A stretch of 64,000 bases of DNA from Clavelina lepadiformis (taxonomy: Eukaryota > Chordata > Ascidiacea > Aplousobranchia > Clavelinidae). The stretch covers positions 13,339,820 through 13,403,819 of the forward strand of contig NC_135248.1 of assembly GCF_947623445.1 (NCBI RefSeq), written 5' to 3'. Below, one piece after another: positions 42,936-55,255 of this stretch (the first letter of the stretch is position 1; each line of letters opens with the position of its first letter). Below the pieces are notes generated by a model, which saw only the letters and a list, made by a program, of their open reading frames with translations, was not told where the DNA came from and ran no database searches. Both the position numbers and the translations under genes were made by a program.

Positions 42936-44064
42936 AAAAATATCAACAACATGTCAATTGAGATGTTGTATATTGGATCAAGCTTAAGAATTAACATACC
43001 AGCTGCGATAAACCAAACCAGTCAAAGTTAACTTTTTGCCAACCAAATACAAAAACGTGTTAGTTTCAGACAAGTCTACACACTTGTATGACCCAAGTCT
43101 ACACATATTTCTGGTCTCTGCAATGATTTAATGTTTTCCATCATAGACTATTATGAATAAGAAAAGTCTGTAATTCTATAGTACCAGTGTATAAGTTCAG
43201 GGTAATCCCCTCGCATCATAATGCCAGACCAGATGTTGGTTTTTAAAGCGAAGTAACCAAGACCTAGCATAGACTACATGAATTTCTTTATTCAAACATA
43301 AGTAAGTTAAACGGCAAAAACATGCACTAACTGACAATATAGCATGAAACCAACTAACCTAGCAATTAGAACACCAGCTAGCAGTAGCTGGCATACCTAG
43401 TATAGGGTCCGCTATCTTTTTCTTTGAGACACTATAGCACTCTCCAAGTTTTATTTGATTTGCCAAATTCTGTCAGTATATGATGTATTATGTTGTAATT
43501 ATGTCATTCTGTAACGTGTCACTACTGACGCTTTCTAATCAAAACTGTTTTTTTTTCCCGTTGAAAGTTGAAAAACGATTTCGTCGTTCTTTTGTAAGCT
43601 TAACGCAACAAAAAGGTCTTATGTGGTATTTGTCATTGACCCTTAGGCATCTGCCTAAGATGGCCATAGTGTAGTTATGCCACTGCAGTAAAACTTATTT
43701 CAAATAGGCCCATATTACTATCTTGGCTTTTATTCGCTTGTGAAAGTGTGCGAACGCTGTCGTTGGATTCGTCGCGTCATGGTAATAATTAATAGAGCGT
43801 GGTCCGCTTTAAGATTATGTCAATACGCTTCGGTCTATGCCGGCTACCGCTAGAACTGTATTGGATAAAGGAAGTAATGAATAAAGGAGGTAATGATGCG
43901 TGACGCCATTGTCACATTCTCAGATTCTCCACGGTCAAAAGAGGCCTAAACTCTGACGTCAGCAAAATCAACACAGTAGAGAACTACTTTGTCATGCTAA
44001 CTGATCAATCATAAGTAAGGTTGTAGAGCGCTGTATAGTATCAAAGTGCAGAGTGAAGTAGGCT

Positions 44065-46099
44065 ATGGCATCCTATGTAAAGAGGTGTTTCATTGCTTTG
44101 ATTTATTATGCAATTGGATGTTTCTGGGCTTCAATTGTGATCTCATCAACTTTGATTAAATCTCTGTTTGGCGGGCCGAGTGGTATAAGGAAACTATTTC
44201 GACGAAAAGCACACGACTTGCTTCCAGAATGTGAGTAACTTTCAAACAACTGCTCATCATTAAATTGGCTTTGATATCAGTTTGATAATTGGTTGAATGT
44301 AGGACTCTTATATTTGGTTGTAAGTTCGTTTCTTTACGTTATAGTTGTCATGATGTTCACTTTCTCTATTGTATGTAGTTGCACAGAAAAAATTCAAACA
44401 TGATTTTGTAAGAACAAAATCTGGGACCAGGTTTCATTATGTTCACACTGGTTCAGAAGACAGCCCACTTATGCTGTGTCTGCATGGGTTCCCTGAGTGT
44501 TGGTAAGTTGCTCTAATTCTTCATTTAAAGTTCGATTGTGCTTGATCTAACTCTCAACCAATTAAAATTACTTATAGGTACAGCTGGAGAGGTGTTCTAG
44601 AGACGTTTGGCTCAAATTACCACGTGGTAGCGTTTGACATGAGAGGTTATGGCGACTCTGACAAACCAAGTTGTGAGAAAATGGGACGCTTTAAAATGCC
44701 TGCGTGACAGTCAAGCTATAGTTGGCACCAGTAATATGTCACTGATTATGTTTTCCGTTTGCAGCAATTGGCAAATATCACATGCACTACTTGGTGAACG
44801 ATGTCCGAGAAATTGTGGAGGCTCTAGGTTACGAAAAAGCGGTTATCGTTGCTCACGACTGGGGAGCGGCAATCGCATGGGAACTTCCGCTTTACTTTCC
44901 GGAAGTGGTTGATAAGCTCATTGTGATGAACTGTCCAAATGGTCGAGTATTTCGGTAAGTGCCAGTGCTTTAATGCTTTGAATACCTTTCTACAAGGCAC
45001 AACGAATCACTTTCCTGGTGATGGAAGTTGAACTTAAGAATAAGCGTCATGTGTGTTTTTAAGCATATGTTGATACGTTTCATGGTGACATGAAATCTAA
45101 CTTCTTATTAAAACAACTTCATAATCATCCTGATAAAATTGTGATGGATATGCCAATTTAATACATCGAATGTTAAGTTACCAAAACATGGTTGAAAAAC
45201 ATCGATGTATCGGTCTTATATTTACTAGTGCATTGTTCCATTTCATATTGAAAAAATGTCACATTTTTTTACCAGTGAATTCCTTGCTTCTCATCCTTCC
45301 CAGCTATTGAAGAGTTGGTATATCTTCTTTTTCCAGCTCCCATGCTTTGCTGAATGGTTGATTGGTCTTAATGATTATGAAAGCTTTGAGATGTTGAATA
45401 AAGACGAAGGAGGCATTCAAAACAAGGCCAACCGTTTAAATCCAGACGAGATAGAGCTCTACAAGCATGCTGTTGGACGCTCTATTGGAACTGCCATCAA
45501 CTACTACAGAGCTAGTAAAGCAACTTACACATTATTACGCTTAGTGTATAGGCTACAGTTTGACTCTTGTACAATATCTTCAACCTCTAGTTCCGCAGAA
45601 CACGTCTGTCCTTACTCTGTGGTACCACAGCTTGGACGGGTCAATTTTTGAAACTTTTTGTATGAACTAATGTAAATAATGTGCAGGACATTTTGCTTGT
45701 TGGTTAAAATGTGGCGAAGTTTTCACTTTGATTATTTACTTCAGTCAATCCAATCTATGACGGAATGAATCTGCGCAAAAAAACGAAACAAATCGTCCAA
45801 CCCACCCTGTTTATCTGGGGAAATAAAGATATGGCCCTGGATGCAAGAATGGTACCCTACTGTGCTGTAAGTTGTATTAAGTTTATAGATGAATAATTTT
45901 GGCAGATAGTAGGCCTTTAAGCTTTTTGTGCCAATTAGCTGCATCAACACGTCATGCTTCATAGTGCACAATGTTATTTTAGAAAGATGTTCCGGGAATA
46001 ACAACTCATATTATTGACGGAGCCAGTCACTGGGTGGCTCAAGACGAACCAGAGAAGGTTCATAAATTGATGAAGACGTTTCTGGAAAATAACTCCTGA
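44065..46099 (+). CDS. EPHX4: EPHX4-like membrane-anchored epoxide hydrolase, 350 residues
   Basis: The exons are 44065-44230, 44379-44502, 44578-44672, 44765-44954, 45276-45514, 45745-45866 and 45983-46099. All phases agree; the CDS is 1053 nt with the stop. Residues about 8-34 form an N-terminal membrane anchor, as in EPHX3/EPHX4. The alpha/beta-hydrolase parts are the oxyanion motif HGFP (91-94), nucleophile Asp160 in HDWGA, lid tyrosines in INYYR (about 265-270), charge-relay Asp300 in GNKD and base His328 in GASHW. Together they fit ring opening of epoxides to diols through a covalent ester; the true substrates of EPHX4 are not settled. Length matches human EPHX4 (362). The gene stands alone; an AATAAA lies at 46323. 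No catalytic residue is missing. Confidence 0.93.
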
Positions 46100-47289
46100 C
46101 GCTTCTTCAGCCGTGTGTAGGGCACTGGTAACTGTGCAGTAGAAGACAAATGAATGTACAACCAGTATACTACTCTTTGATTCACACTCTTCTGTATTAG
46201 TGATCATTTCATTTTAATTGTAATTCATTCCAACTACGCTACGAAAGTCACAATACATCAACGGCGTTGTGTGGCGTGGCGTAATTTTGAACCTGAGGGT
46301 AAACTTATAAATGAATTTTTTAAATAAAATTGTTTTTAATTGAACTTACTTGTAATATGTGACTAAAAAAAGATTATCAGTACAAGTTTGGTCATTTAAA
46401 TTAATGGGCCTCTCAAGTACATTGTTAGCAAAAGTGAGATGAAAGTTGAAACACGTTGGAAACAGTGGTAATGGGCCGAGTGTTAATGTTAAATCGTTCG
46501 TAAACAGGCTTCACGATTGCACTGCATAGGTATCGCCATGATCGTTAGCCTACTTGAAAGCTTTTTAAGCGTCATTGGCGACAGTCGGGAAGGCAGCCAG
46601 GTGTGAAGCGGGGCACAACATTGTGATGGTTTGGCCAGGCAAAAACATGATTGTTTTGTTGATCGAGCCGCCACAAGTCGATTGGCGTGACTTGATGATG
46701 ATAAAGCCAACCCAACGAGTTTTATTTCTCTGGTCGCGAATGCCTTTCCACGACCAGATGAGGCATGTCTAAGGATAGACAAGATTGTTCCTAAGCTTGA
46801 TTAGTTTGTTCTTAGATTGAATCATTGTTAGATTTAGACCCGATGACCTCTGATACAAGCGCTTGCTCTTACATGAGCCGGCATGTATGCGTACGTAGCC
46901 GGTATGCTATGTGGGGCTGCAGTTTCTGTTATGCATTTTACACTGAATATTTCTGTCGCGTAATTGTATTTTATGTGATGTCGATGTCCACCCACCATCA
47001 GTCCTGCAGTGTGACCTTCTGGGTCATTCGACACTTGGTTGCTCATCAGGCGGTTGGAGGAAATAAAGAACCACGACTTGTTGTGAGAATTGTAAGTGCT
47101 GTTCAATAGCCACCATCTATTTCGCTCTGAATATCAACGACAGAGTCTTCAAATCTTAGTCATCTAGACGATTGATAAAAGTGGATACGCAGATTTGAAC
47201 GATACCGACAAGCTTTCAAACTAATTGAAGAAAAACTGGTAAATTTGCTTTTATATCTTCATGGCAATAAAGGCGACGACCTGCTTTAA
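46100..47289. other. EPHX4-like 3' region and intergenic
   Basis: AATAAA at 46323-46328 probably ends the epoxide hydrolase transcript. Beyond it, short frames near 46575-46782 and 46825-47109 show no family I can name; they may be part of the degraded retroelement that follows. Confidence 0.35.
46323..46328 (+). terminator. Polyadenylation signal of the EPHX4-like gene
   Basis: AATAAA about 225 nt past the stop codon, on the gene's strand. Confidence 0.5.
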
Positions 47290-47712
47290 GACTAACAACG
47301 GAAAATTCGACGGAATTTTTACTTGGGAAAAGAACTTTTCCATAAATATATTAAACTTTGTCCAAAACCAATGTATGAAGTCTTTAACAGGCGTCTTCCG
47401 CTACAGCACAAACTAGTAGATGAATATATCACCAATTTCTTCTGTCTTGCAGACAAACGTAACTGCGGTACGGTGCGAGAAGCAATGAACCAAGACTTTT
47501 CAGTTGTTGGACTCAATGGTAGATTGCAAATGAGCGTAGAACTAACACTAGATAAAGCCATTTATATAACGCGAAATACAGAATCTGTTCATTACCAACA
47601 GAATACCTTGCATGACCCCGGGAGCACTGTCGAAATCGACGAGCAGCAAAATGCCCGGCAGCGCAAAACAGCCGTCTCTGCGGTTGGTGTGGTAATGAAA
47701 GCTAGTTCGTGA
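47290..47712 (+). mobile_element. Fossil LTR-retrotransposon gag-like fragment
   Basis: About 130 residues resemble the gag region of metaviruses (Ty3/Gypsy kin). The order is a helical stretch with RRLPLQHKLVDEYITNFFCL, then a VREAMNQDF-like part, then LTLDKAIYITRNTES, as in many animal gag-like genes of this group. No protease, reverse transcriptase, integrase or flanking LTR pair was recognised nearby, so it is a broken remnant of one module. The age cannot be estimated without LTRs. The surrounding 46.5-48.4 kb may include more of it. Confidence 0.6.
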
Positions 47713-49464
47713 GATGTTTTAGTTCTGCCAGAAACACAACCTGTCATCGTCTTGAGGTAAAAGCGCATACAAATTTCAAATTTCTTGCAGATCAGCGGCA
47801 CTGAACGCAGCGCAGAATTCGCGAGCAGGATGGCGAGGATTCGCGAGGAATGATGGCGAGGAACAATCCCAACAGCCGACCAAAAATCCAAATCTTTTGT
47901 TGGTTACATTTACTTATACAATGTTCATATCCATGCTGTTTCGATCTGCTTGTGCTATCAGCTGTGTACGTAGCGAGTGATTCAATGCGTTGTATCTGTT
48001 GTGCCAGAGTGTTGTCTTTTCTAAGCTCTTTCGGCATTAACTCTAAGGCTAGTCTAAGCCATACATGTAACCGGAAATACGGAAGTTGTTTATTATCAAC
48101 TGAATGTGCTGTATCCATAGATATCTTATATATAATAACAGTTATTATATATAAGATATCTATGGCTGTATCGTATCCCCAAGAACGCCCTCGAAGCCGT
48201 CGAGCGGCAAAACGCCGTCCTGCAAAACGCTTAAGATTTTTTCAGAGCTGTGTTTTGTGCTTTATTCCTAGAAACATCAATCAGATGGAGAGATCTGTTG
48301 CTCTCTGCAGGTGTCAGATTGATCTGCTCATCTTTGACAATTGCAACCAACGGCTGGTAGTTTACGGTTGTGCTTACTTAACCCAGAAAAAGCGAAAATA
48401 GGTTCACGTCTATCATCTGCAAGTACCTCGTTATCCCCGAGGTAGGTTTGTTTGTTACTGTTCACGAGCTCAATTTACATTATAGAATCTTTTACAAACA
48501 ATGATGATAATGACGTCAAATTTTATGACGGTTGTAACGGCTTGTACTGTTTTGCTAAAACCATTCCCTTGAAATTAAACAAACTTAAAACAATTTGTAA
48601 GTATATGTTTTTGAAGTAATTCAGTGTTTGAAAAATTGCGTGGGGAAAAAAATATAAGCTAAAGAATCAAATATGGTCCAAATCTATATATACTGTTTTC
48701 TATAGAATGAAGCGAGTGTTTTGAAATTGTCCAAAGAATGGAATGAGGTTCGCACTGGAAGTAGAAATGTCTGCTTTACTTTTTCTGCTAACGTTGTTTA
48801 TTACGCAACAAAGGATATTTGCCGTTTCCTTGACGAACAACGTCAGCTGTGGCCTGCGAGCATTGAATAAGAGCACAACCAAGTGGTTTCTCGCTCCCGC
48901 ATCGACATCTTATCTGGATGGCTGAATAACAACTGGTTCACATGACGGCATTTGACAATCTTGGACGTCATCTATTATGGCCGTTTTTACCAAAATGGTT
49001 ACAGACTGCCGAGTAAAAATGAGAGTAGGCCTAATCCCTGTAAAATGATGAATAACAACGCAGCCAGAGATAACGCAATCTCAGTTTAATATTTTATGAA
49101 CAGATTGCGGTTAAATTTAAGAAAGAATAAAGGTACGGTAATTTACAGTAGATTTGCGCAAAACATAACCCTTTAATAACTATAGTGTCTAAACTTGGAT
49201 GGGCGAGATATTTTAATTTAATAGTTAGTTCGTGGCTATAATAAAAAGCCAAGAAAAAGCACTAAACGCAAACTAAAACTTGGATATAATAAAATGAACT
49301 TACAAACGCGTGTAAAACAAAAAATACTAAAAGACACTGACTATATTACCTATTTCAAAGGTTGGATATAAAGAAATGACCAATACTTTCAGGAAACCGA
49401 GTTTACAAAAATAATTAACCATAAAACTAAGTGGATTAATTTATACAACCCATTGGTTATGACT
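47713..49464. other. Intergenic; palindrome and receptor 3' flank
   Basis: It holds the 51-bp palindrome at 48115-48165 and short frames without recognised family (47850-48401 plus). The right end presumably contains the 3' untranslated region of the receptor gene. Confidence 0.35.
48115..48165. repeat. Perfect 25-bp inverted repeat with 1-base loop
   Basis: The arms CCATAGATATCTTATATATA... and its exact reverse complement (48115-48139, 48141-48165) flank a single A. The hexamer CTGTAT occurs just outside both arms in direct orientation. It could be a small inverted duplication, a hairpin or the middle of a folded element. Confidence 0.8.
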
Positions 49465-52400
49465 TTAAGTCGAAATGCCTCTTCTTGAAATTTCGGAAAG
49501 TTCTGTTCCTGAGTTGTTCCTTCCTACTTTGGGAAGCGAGCGTAGTTTCTCTCCAAGCAATTTGATGTATCTTTCCACGAAAGGAGAATAAATCAACGGG
49601 TTCAAGGCGCTGTTTATTGGCAGAAGCACGCCGGCTGTAAAAATTTCAATCCCAGGTGGAAGATTCACACCACCGATGCTGAGGTAAGTCATTATGCAGA
49701 TGGGGATCCAGCACACCATATCTGTGACAATGAGCATTGTGATTCGTCTTTGCAGGTTACTACTTTGCTTTTTAGCCAGCTCACTCCTTGCTGGACGATT
49801 TGAAGATTTTCTCCAGATCATGATGTAACCAACACACACTGATAAAAACGAGACAAGGTTGCAAGTGATAATAACGAGAGAGTAGATCCGGAAATTGTCA
49901 CTGGGTTTAGCAAAGAACGTTGGCAAACATACGCTCGTTGTCCCATAATATCCGATCTCACCAAGCGGAGCAAACTGAGGAAATCGTGTGTCCAGAAATG
50001 ATTTCACTCTTTCTTGAGGGTCCGATATATCTCCATCCATCGTCGTATTGGTGATGAGAGTCAAGCGACATGCAAACGACGTAATAAAATCTTTAGTTAC
50101 GGTATCCGATGAAGAAAATTGACTGATGAAGATGAATCCTCGACTGAAATAAGACAGTGTGTTGCTTGGTAAAATAGCAAGCAAGATTGATATTACCCAC
50201 GCCAAAATGACTGTAACTATCCAGATTTTTGCTGAACTCGTCTGAGCTTTAAAAGGCCAAAAAACGCAATAAATTCTGAATGTTGTCAGAATAAGAATAA
50301 CGAAGCAAGATGTTTCACTGGAAATCAAAGATATCATTCCCGCAATTGAACAAATTGTGCTCGTTCTCCATTCATAGTCGATCTCAGAATAACGTCCAGC
50401 GTATTCCACTGATTTTCCCAGAATTATGAACAAATAAACTCCCATGAGACAGTCAGAAACAGATAAGTTAAGGATGAGAATATGGTTAGACTTCGCTTCA
50501 CGGCTAATTCCTTTTTTCTTCAGTTGTTTTACTGACAAAATGAACACGTGAGCGTTGCCCACAATAATGACTACTGCAATTACCCAATACCATCTTTCGA
50601 GATTCGTATTCCCAATCAGGTTATATGGAGATGAAAAAATACTAGGCACGAATTCGTCAGAGCCGTCTAAGCAGTCTCGCTGACCGTCCAACACCAGTGT
50701 CCTGGGAATTGAAACAAACCCGCCTCTCGCCTCGCATTCATATCGACTAGGACAGTTGCTTTCATCGCTTCTGTCGTCGCAATCAGCTCTGCCATCGCAC
50801 ACTTGTAAAACATCGACACTGATTTTGCTACCAGCAGGACATTTGAATCTCTTAGGGCAGTTGCGTTCGTCGAATCCTTTCGGACAGTCGGAGCGATTGA
50901 GGTAGATCCACGCTTCGTCGATCTCTCCATCGCAATAGCGATCTCCTAACTGGTAGAAAGACGCGCATTCGTCAGAGCAGAAATCAGGAGAATTTGGACA
51001 CAACTCACACTCGTCCGAGAAATCTTTACATTCCGGCCGACCGTCGCATCGAGTCGCCTGGATTTGGACGTTTTTGTTGAAACAAGAAGTTAGAACTGGA
51101 CTTTCAACCGGCAGTTCGCAGTCTACGCCAGCACACGTACTTTTAGTTTCGGATAAAACTTGGGTTCTACGAGATGTTTCAGTTCCTAAATTGACTAAAC
51201 ACTGCAGCATATTGGAATCAAGGGAAATTTGTGGGCACATTGTAGTGATGTTTGCATTCTCACAAAGACATTCATCGGATGCGTCGTAGCAGTCTATTGT
51301 ACCGTCACATGCTTGCCGTGACGCGATTATCAACTTATTGTCCAGGCATCTGAAGCAATGAAAAGAACCGTCTTTGTCAAAACATAAGTCAGAGTTGTCG
51401 TAGCATTGCGCGACGTCGTCATAAAGATTCCATTGAGGAAGTACGCACTGGTTTGGAGAGAAGGTTGGCGAACACTTGAACCCGACATCCTGAATGATTT
51501 CGTCACTTCCGTCTGCACAGTCTGGCCTTATATTACAGAATTCTTGCGCGCCTAAGATCGGGGACCTATCAGCACATTGCAGCACCGTGCAGTCTCCCGT
51601 TAAGGTGTCATTGGAACACGATGACGTGCAAAGGTATTGATAGTGTTTGCAGTCATAATCCAAACATTCCATAGATAGAACCCTGTAACAAGTTGTGACG
51701 TCACACCAAGGTGAGATGCAAGCCGACGTGTCATTGATCCAGAAGATGTTTACGTCACAAGAACCACATTTCCTTTTGTGTGTTGTTATAATCTGTTGCT
51801 CATCACTGCAATCGTCACAGTCACATTCACCGTCATTGACGTAATGCATGGGAAAGCACCCCTCGTTCAACGGGCAAGCAGGAAAGTCTTGGTGAAAACA
51901 GGGACATCGAAAGCTGTCGGCTGGACAGGTGCAATTTACCTCGTCTGAGTCATCGTCGCAATCATAGAAGCTATTACATTTATCTGCAACATGCAAACAA
52001 CAATATTTTTGAGTCCTTAATTACTATTTATTGTTCGTAAGGTTGTTGGTGAAGCGCTAAATAGTTTCCTGTTAAACAAATTCAATGCATAACAGGAATA
52101 TCTTGCGTTTTATGCGAAGTGTTTTTAAACTTTTCTCATATTTTGTGATTATATTCCAATTTATTTCATTTCCATTTTTAATTATTATTAAAATTTTGTT
52201 ATTTACAAGTGTCTTTCCTAACCATTTTCCTTATAACACTGCCAGCCGCCACCCAAACAAGTGTTATTGCCCATCTGATTACAAGCACAAGGGTTAGGTC
52301 GCTCAGAAGTACAGAGATCACAATCTAGTTCATCTGAATTGTCCTCGCAATCAGCATATCCATCACATCTATCTGTGTGAATTAATAGAGGAGTGAATGA

Positions 52401-55255
52401 AACCAAAATCTCTATATTGGATTTTTTTAAACTTAAATCCACATACAAGTTTCCAGAATACAAGGCGCTTCATGACAATTGTTAATATGTTGGTTGCAGG
52501 CACAATTAAGTGGTCGCGATTGTGGACACGGGTCACAATTCCATTCGTCACTTTCATCAGAGCAAGATTCGATGCCATCGCACAGTTCTATTAAACAAGA
52601 TGATTTTGCGTGACTCTCAGTAGCCTAATCCCATTTTGATAAAACTATAAATAAAGCACACAGTGAGAATATATCACACAGCAGCCTAATTTCAACTTAC
52701 AGTATGCTATAAAGTATATCTCTAAACAAAAATTCAAAAAAAATAAAGTACTTTATTATGTTATTTCCAAAACGAAAAGAAAGCCGGTGAAAAGTTGATT
52801 TTCATGCTGCACTTACCTTCCTCTGTATAGCATTGCCACCAATAGGGACTGCAAACTTTTTTACCACCCTGGTTGCAAGCACACGGCAGGGGTCTAGATG
52901 CTGGGCACTCACAATTCCATTCGTCACTTCCATCTTCACAATTTACGTACCCGTCACATTTCCCTAATGTTAGAAAATATTTGTCAAAAGATGAAAGCAA
53001 GGTATGATGAAGAAAGGATGATGCTTGCAATGTATTAGGTAAGAAATTCTTCTTTGTTCGAAATAAACCGTTTTATTGTAGCAAGATGTTGTTGTGATTT
53101 TTTCTGCGTATTGCAATTTCATTTTCTAGATTCTACTACTGAGGTGCTTTCTTATATGCAAGGTTTTGAAGATAATACCACGACTGTTGACACAGATATT
53201 GCAGTTCTATGTTAGCAGTGAGTTACGTCTTACAACGATCCGGATAACATTGCAGCTCTGTGCAAGTTTGATTGCCGCGTTGATTGCAAGCGCAGGGGTT
53301 CGGATTTGCTTCGGGACAAATGTTACAATTTGTTTCATCACTGTCGTCTTCACATTCTACAGCGTCATCACACGCTTCTGCATTTTACAAAGAAGTGAGA
53401 TTTAAGTAAAAATAATTCACCAAGTTTCGCATTTAGAGGTCGTAGGACATAGTTCAATAACTTAGACAATGAAAACCGTGTCAAAGAAAAATCTTGATGC
53501 ATACCAACTTCCTCGTAACACTTGGCTCCGTATCCGTGACATGTGTAGTTTCCGATCTGATTACACGCACAGCGAAGTGGCGACCACGGGGGACATTCGC
53601 AATCCCATTCGTCACTTCCGTCTACGCAATCAGCATAGCCGTTGCATTGCACTACACAAACAAATAACCTTGTTTTGCTGTCAGGCAGAAAACAGATAAA
53701 ACAAACGCTTTTCTCATTTTTCCACTCAGGTGTGGTACACTAGCACTCACAATGTTCTTCATAACATCGCCTTCCTTCACAGCTGCCGGTTTGATTGCAG
53801 GCACAGGGAAGTGAATTTGGTGAGGAACAAGAATCACAATCATGTTCGTCACTTCCGTCTATGCAGTCGGCTTTTCCATCGCAAATATCTGATAAATCGT
53901 TTAGAAAATTTTGCATAACGCAACTCCCAGCAGAATTAAGGTGTTGGTTAAGGGACTTACCCATATCGCCGAAGCACGTTCCTTTGCCTTCGCATTGGTT
54001 GGAGGCATAACACTCACAAGCGTATGGTTTATGAGGCAGCAGACAATCTGGGCAGCTAAGTTCGTCAGTTCCGTTAGGACAATCGTTCAATCCATCACAT
54101 AAATAATCTCGCGATACGAAAATTCCATCGCCGCAGTCGAATCCCCGATCATCAATGCAGTGTCCATCAAATTCGTCCTTACCTGTCACACAGTCCGTCA
54201 GGAAATCGCATCTCAGATTTTCATCAATGCACTGGAACACGGAGCGGCAATCTTCCAGGCCGCCTTGCTCGCAAGTGCTGCATTGAAACATTCCTGCAGG
54301 ACACAAGCAGTCGACCTCATCGGCTCCGTTTGAGCAATCCCTGGAAGCATCGCAAACTGACGACCATGGAATACATTCATCTGTTTGAACCGGCTCTTCG
54401 CCACCCTCACATCTACAGTCGAATTGACCCGGTGGGCAATTCTGTTGGTAATAATGGCAATCCCCTGCACACATGTACAACAGCAAAACATTAGCATATT
54501 TGCAAAGTAATTATAAAGAAAATTGAGTTTAAATGCTTGATTTGAATTGCCTGGGCTCGATGGCTAAGCCGATAAAGCGTGTGTTCGTCAACAGGACTTT
54601 GGTTAGGGCCTGGGGCTTTTGTTGGAACCTTGGTTTAATTCCCATTTGCATTATCCTTGTAATACCCTTGAGCAAGATATTAACAACACTTGCTCCTGTA
54701 AAGTGGTCCTTAATAAACAGTTAAAATTTGGGCAATTTGGGCATTTACAACAAATCAAACCAAGAAAATAGAAATTTGTGTCAATCGGAGTTTGCACTAA
54801 GACGAGCTCGGTAACTAGGGCTCCAGCAGTATGGTGAGGTATGATATGATAATCTTTATATCCTCGGGCTGAGTAAAGTCTTTGCACGGCTTCAACCCAG
54901 CGATGATTCCTCAACGCTCGAGCCCTGGCTGTCGTTGTGAGCCTCAGCGACGAGAAATTATCGTCATGTTTAAGTCGTGCAGAGAATTTCCTCAATCTCA
55001 ATCTCAAGATAAAGATTGTGACTCCTTGCCATACTGTACCATAAAAACGTGTTAAAGTGATCCGAATATGAACTTCAAGACAGCTATGGTTAATTAACTT
55101 AGATGTTGACTTGTAACTTTATATCTGATACCAAATTTACTACTCGGCTTCATTAAGATTGCTCTTAGTCGGAGCAGCTTTTACTTACGTAAATAAGATA
55201 ACGAGACCTGGCCACAAGCGAACGTAGAAAGCAAGATTAAAATGAGAAGTTTCAT
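49465..55255 (-). CDS. LDLa-array rhodopsin-type GPCR, 1318 residues, 9 exons
   Basis: The exons on the minus strand are 55255-55189, 54464-53961, 53888-53751, 53651-53505, 53377-53234, 52963-52817, 52587-52447, 52372-52223 and 51983-49465. Every intron is phase 1; the CDS is 3957 nt with the stop. Exon 1 encodes a signal peptide (MKLLILILLSTFACGQ). Residues about 24-930 form a cysteine-rich ectodomain of many LDL-receptor class A modules with CDGxxDCxDGSDE calcium-binding ends. Exons 3-8 each carry one module boundary with a CACNQ insert. Seven helices follow from about 944, with CWIP in TM6, NPLIY at about 1276 in TM7 and a short tail. The DRY site reads FRI. Unlike relaxin receptors and snail GRL101, no leucine-rich repeats lie between LDLa and membrane. 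The ligand is unknown; a secreted or lipoprotein-like ligand is a guess. A SINE lies in intron 1. Confidence 0.9.
54553..54990 (+). repeat. tRNA-derived SINE with dispersed 3' body
   Basis: The head GGCTCGATGGCTAAGCCGATAAAGCG has an A-box-like part and GGTTTAATTCC a B-box-like part, spaced as in a tRNA gene. It is followed by CCTTGAGCAAGATATTAACA and CTTGCTCC, typical of deuterostome tRNA-SINEs. The stretch 54840-54925 (AATCTTTATATCCTCGGGCT and onward) recurs at 10385-10456 (minus) and 42850-42935 (plus). It lies in intron 1 of the receptor gene, inverted relative to it. Whether head and body are one element is inferred. Confidence 0.6.

Larger units (their letters stand above)
40816..44064. 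other. Intergenic, no gene recognised
   Basis: The left end probably holds the promoter of the minus-strand gene starting at 40815. A frame at 41500-41682, preceded by CGTCTTAG, looks faintly exon-like (DSNFDNILGEDHFDVIICDS) but has no partner exon. Blocks near 41385-41440 and 43370-43420 share AGCTG.CATACCT.GTATA and GGTCCG. A SINE-body-like repeat lies at 42850-42935. Confidence 0.4.

Noticed and set aside
54553-54640. A functional tRNA gene
   Set aside because: A- and B-box-like parts are present, but no cloverleaf closes, and the SINE-type tail follows directly.
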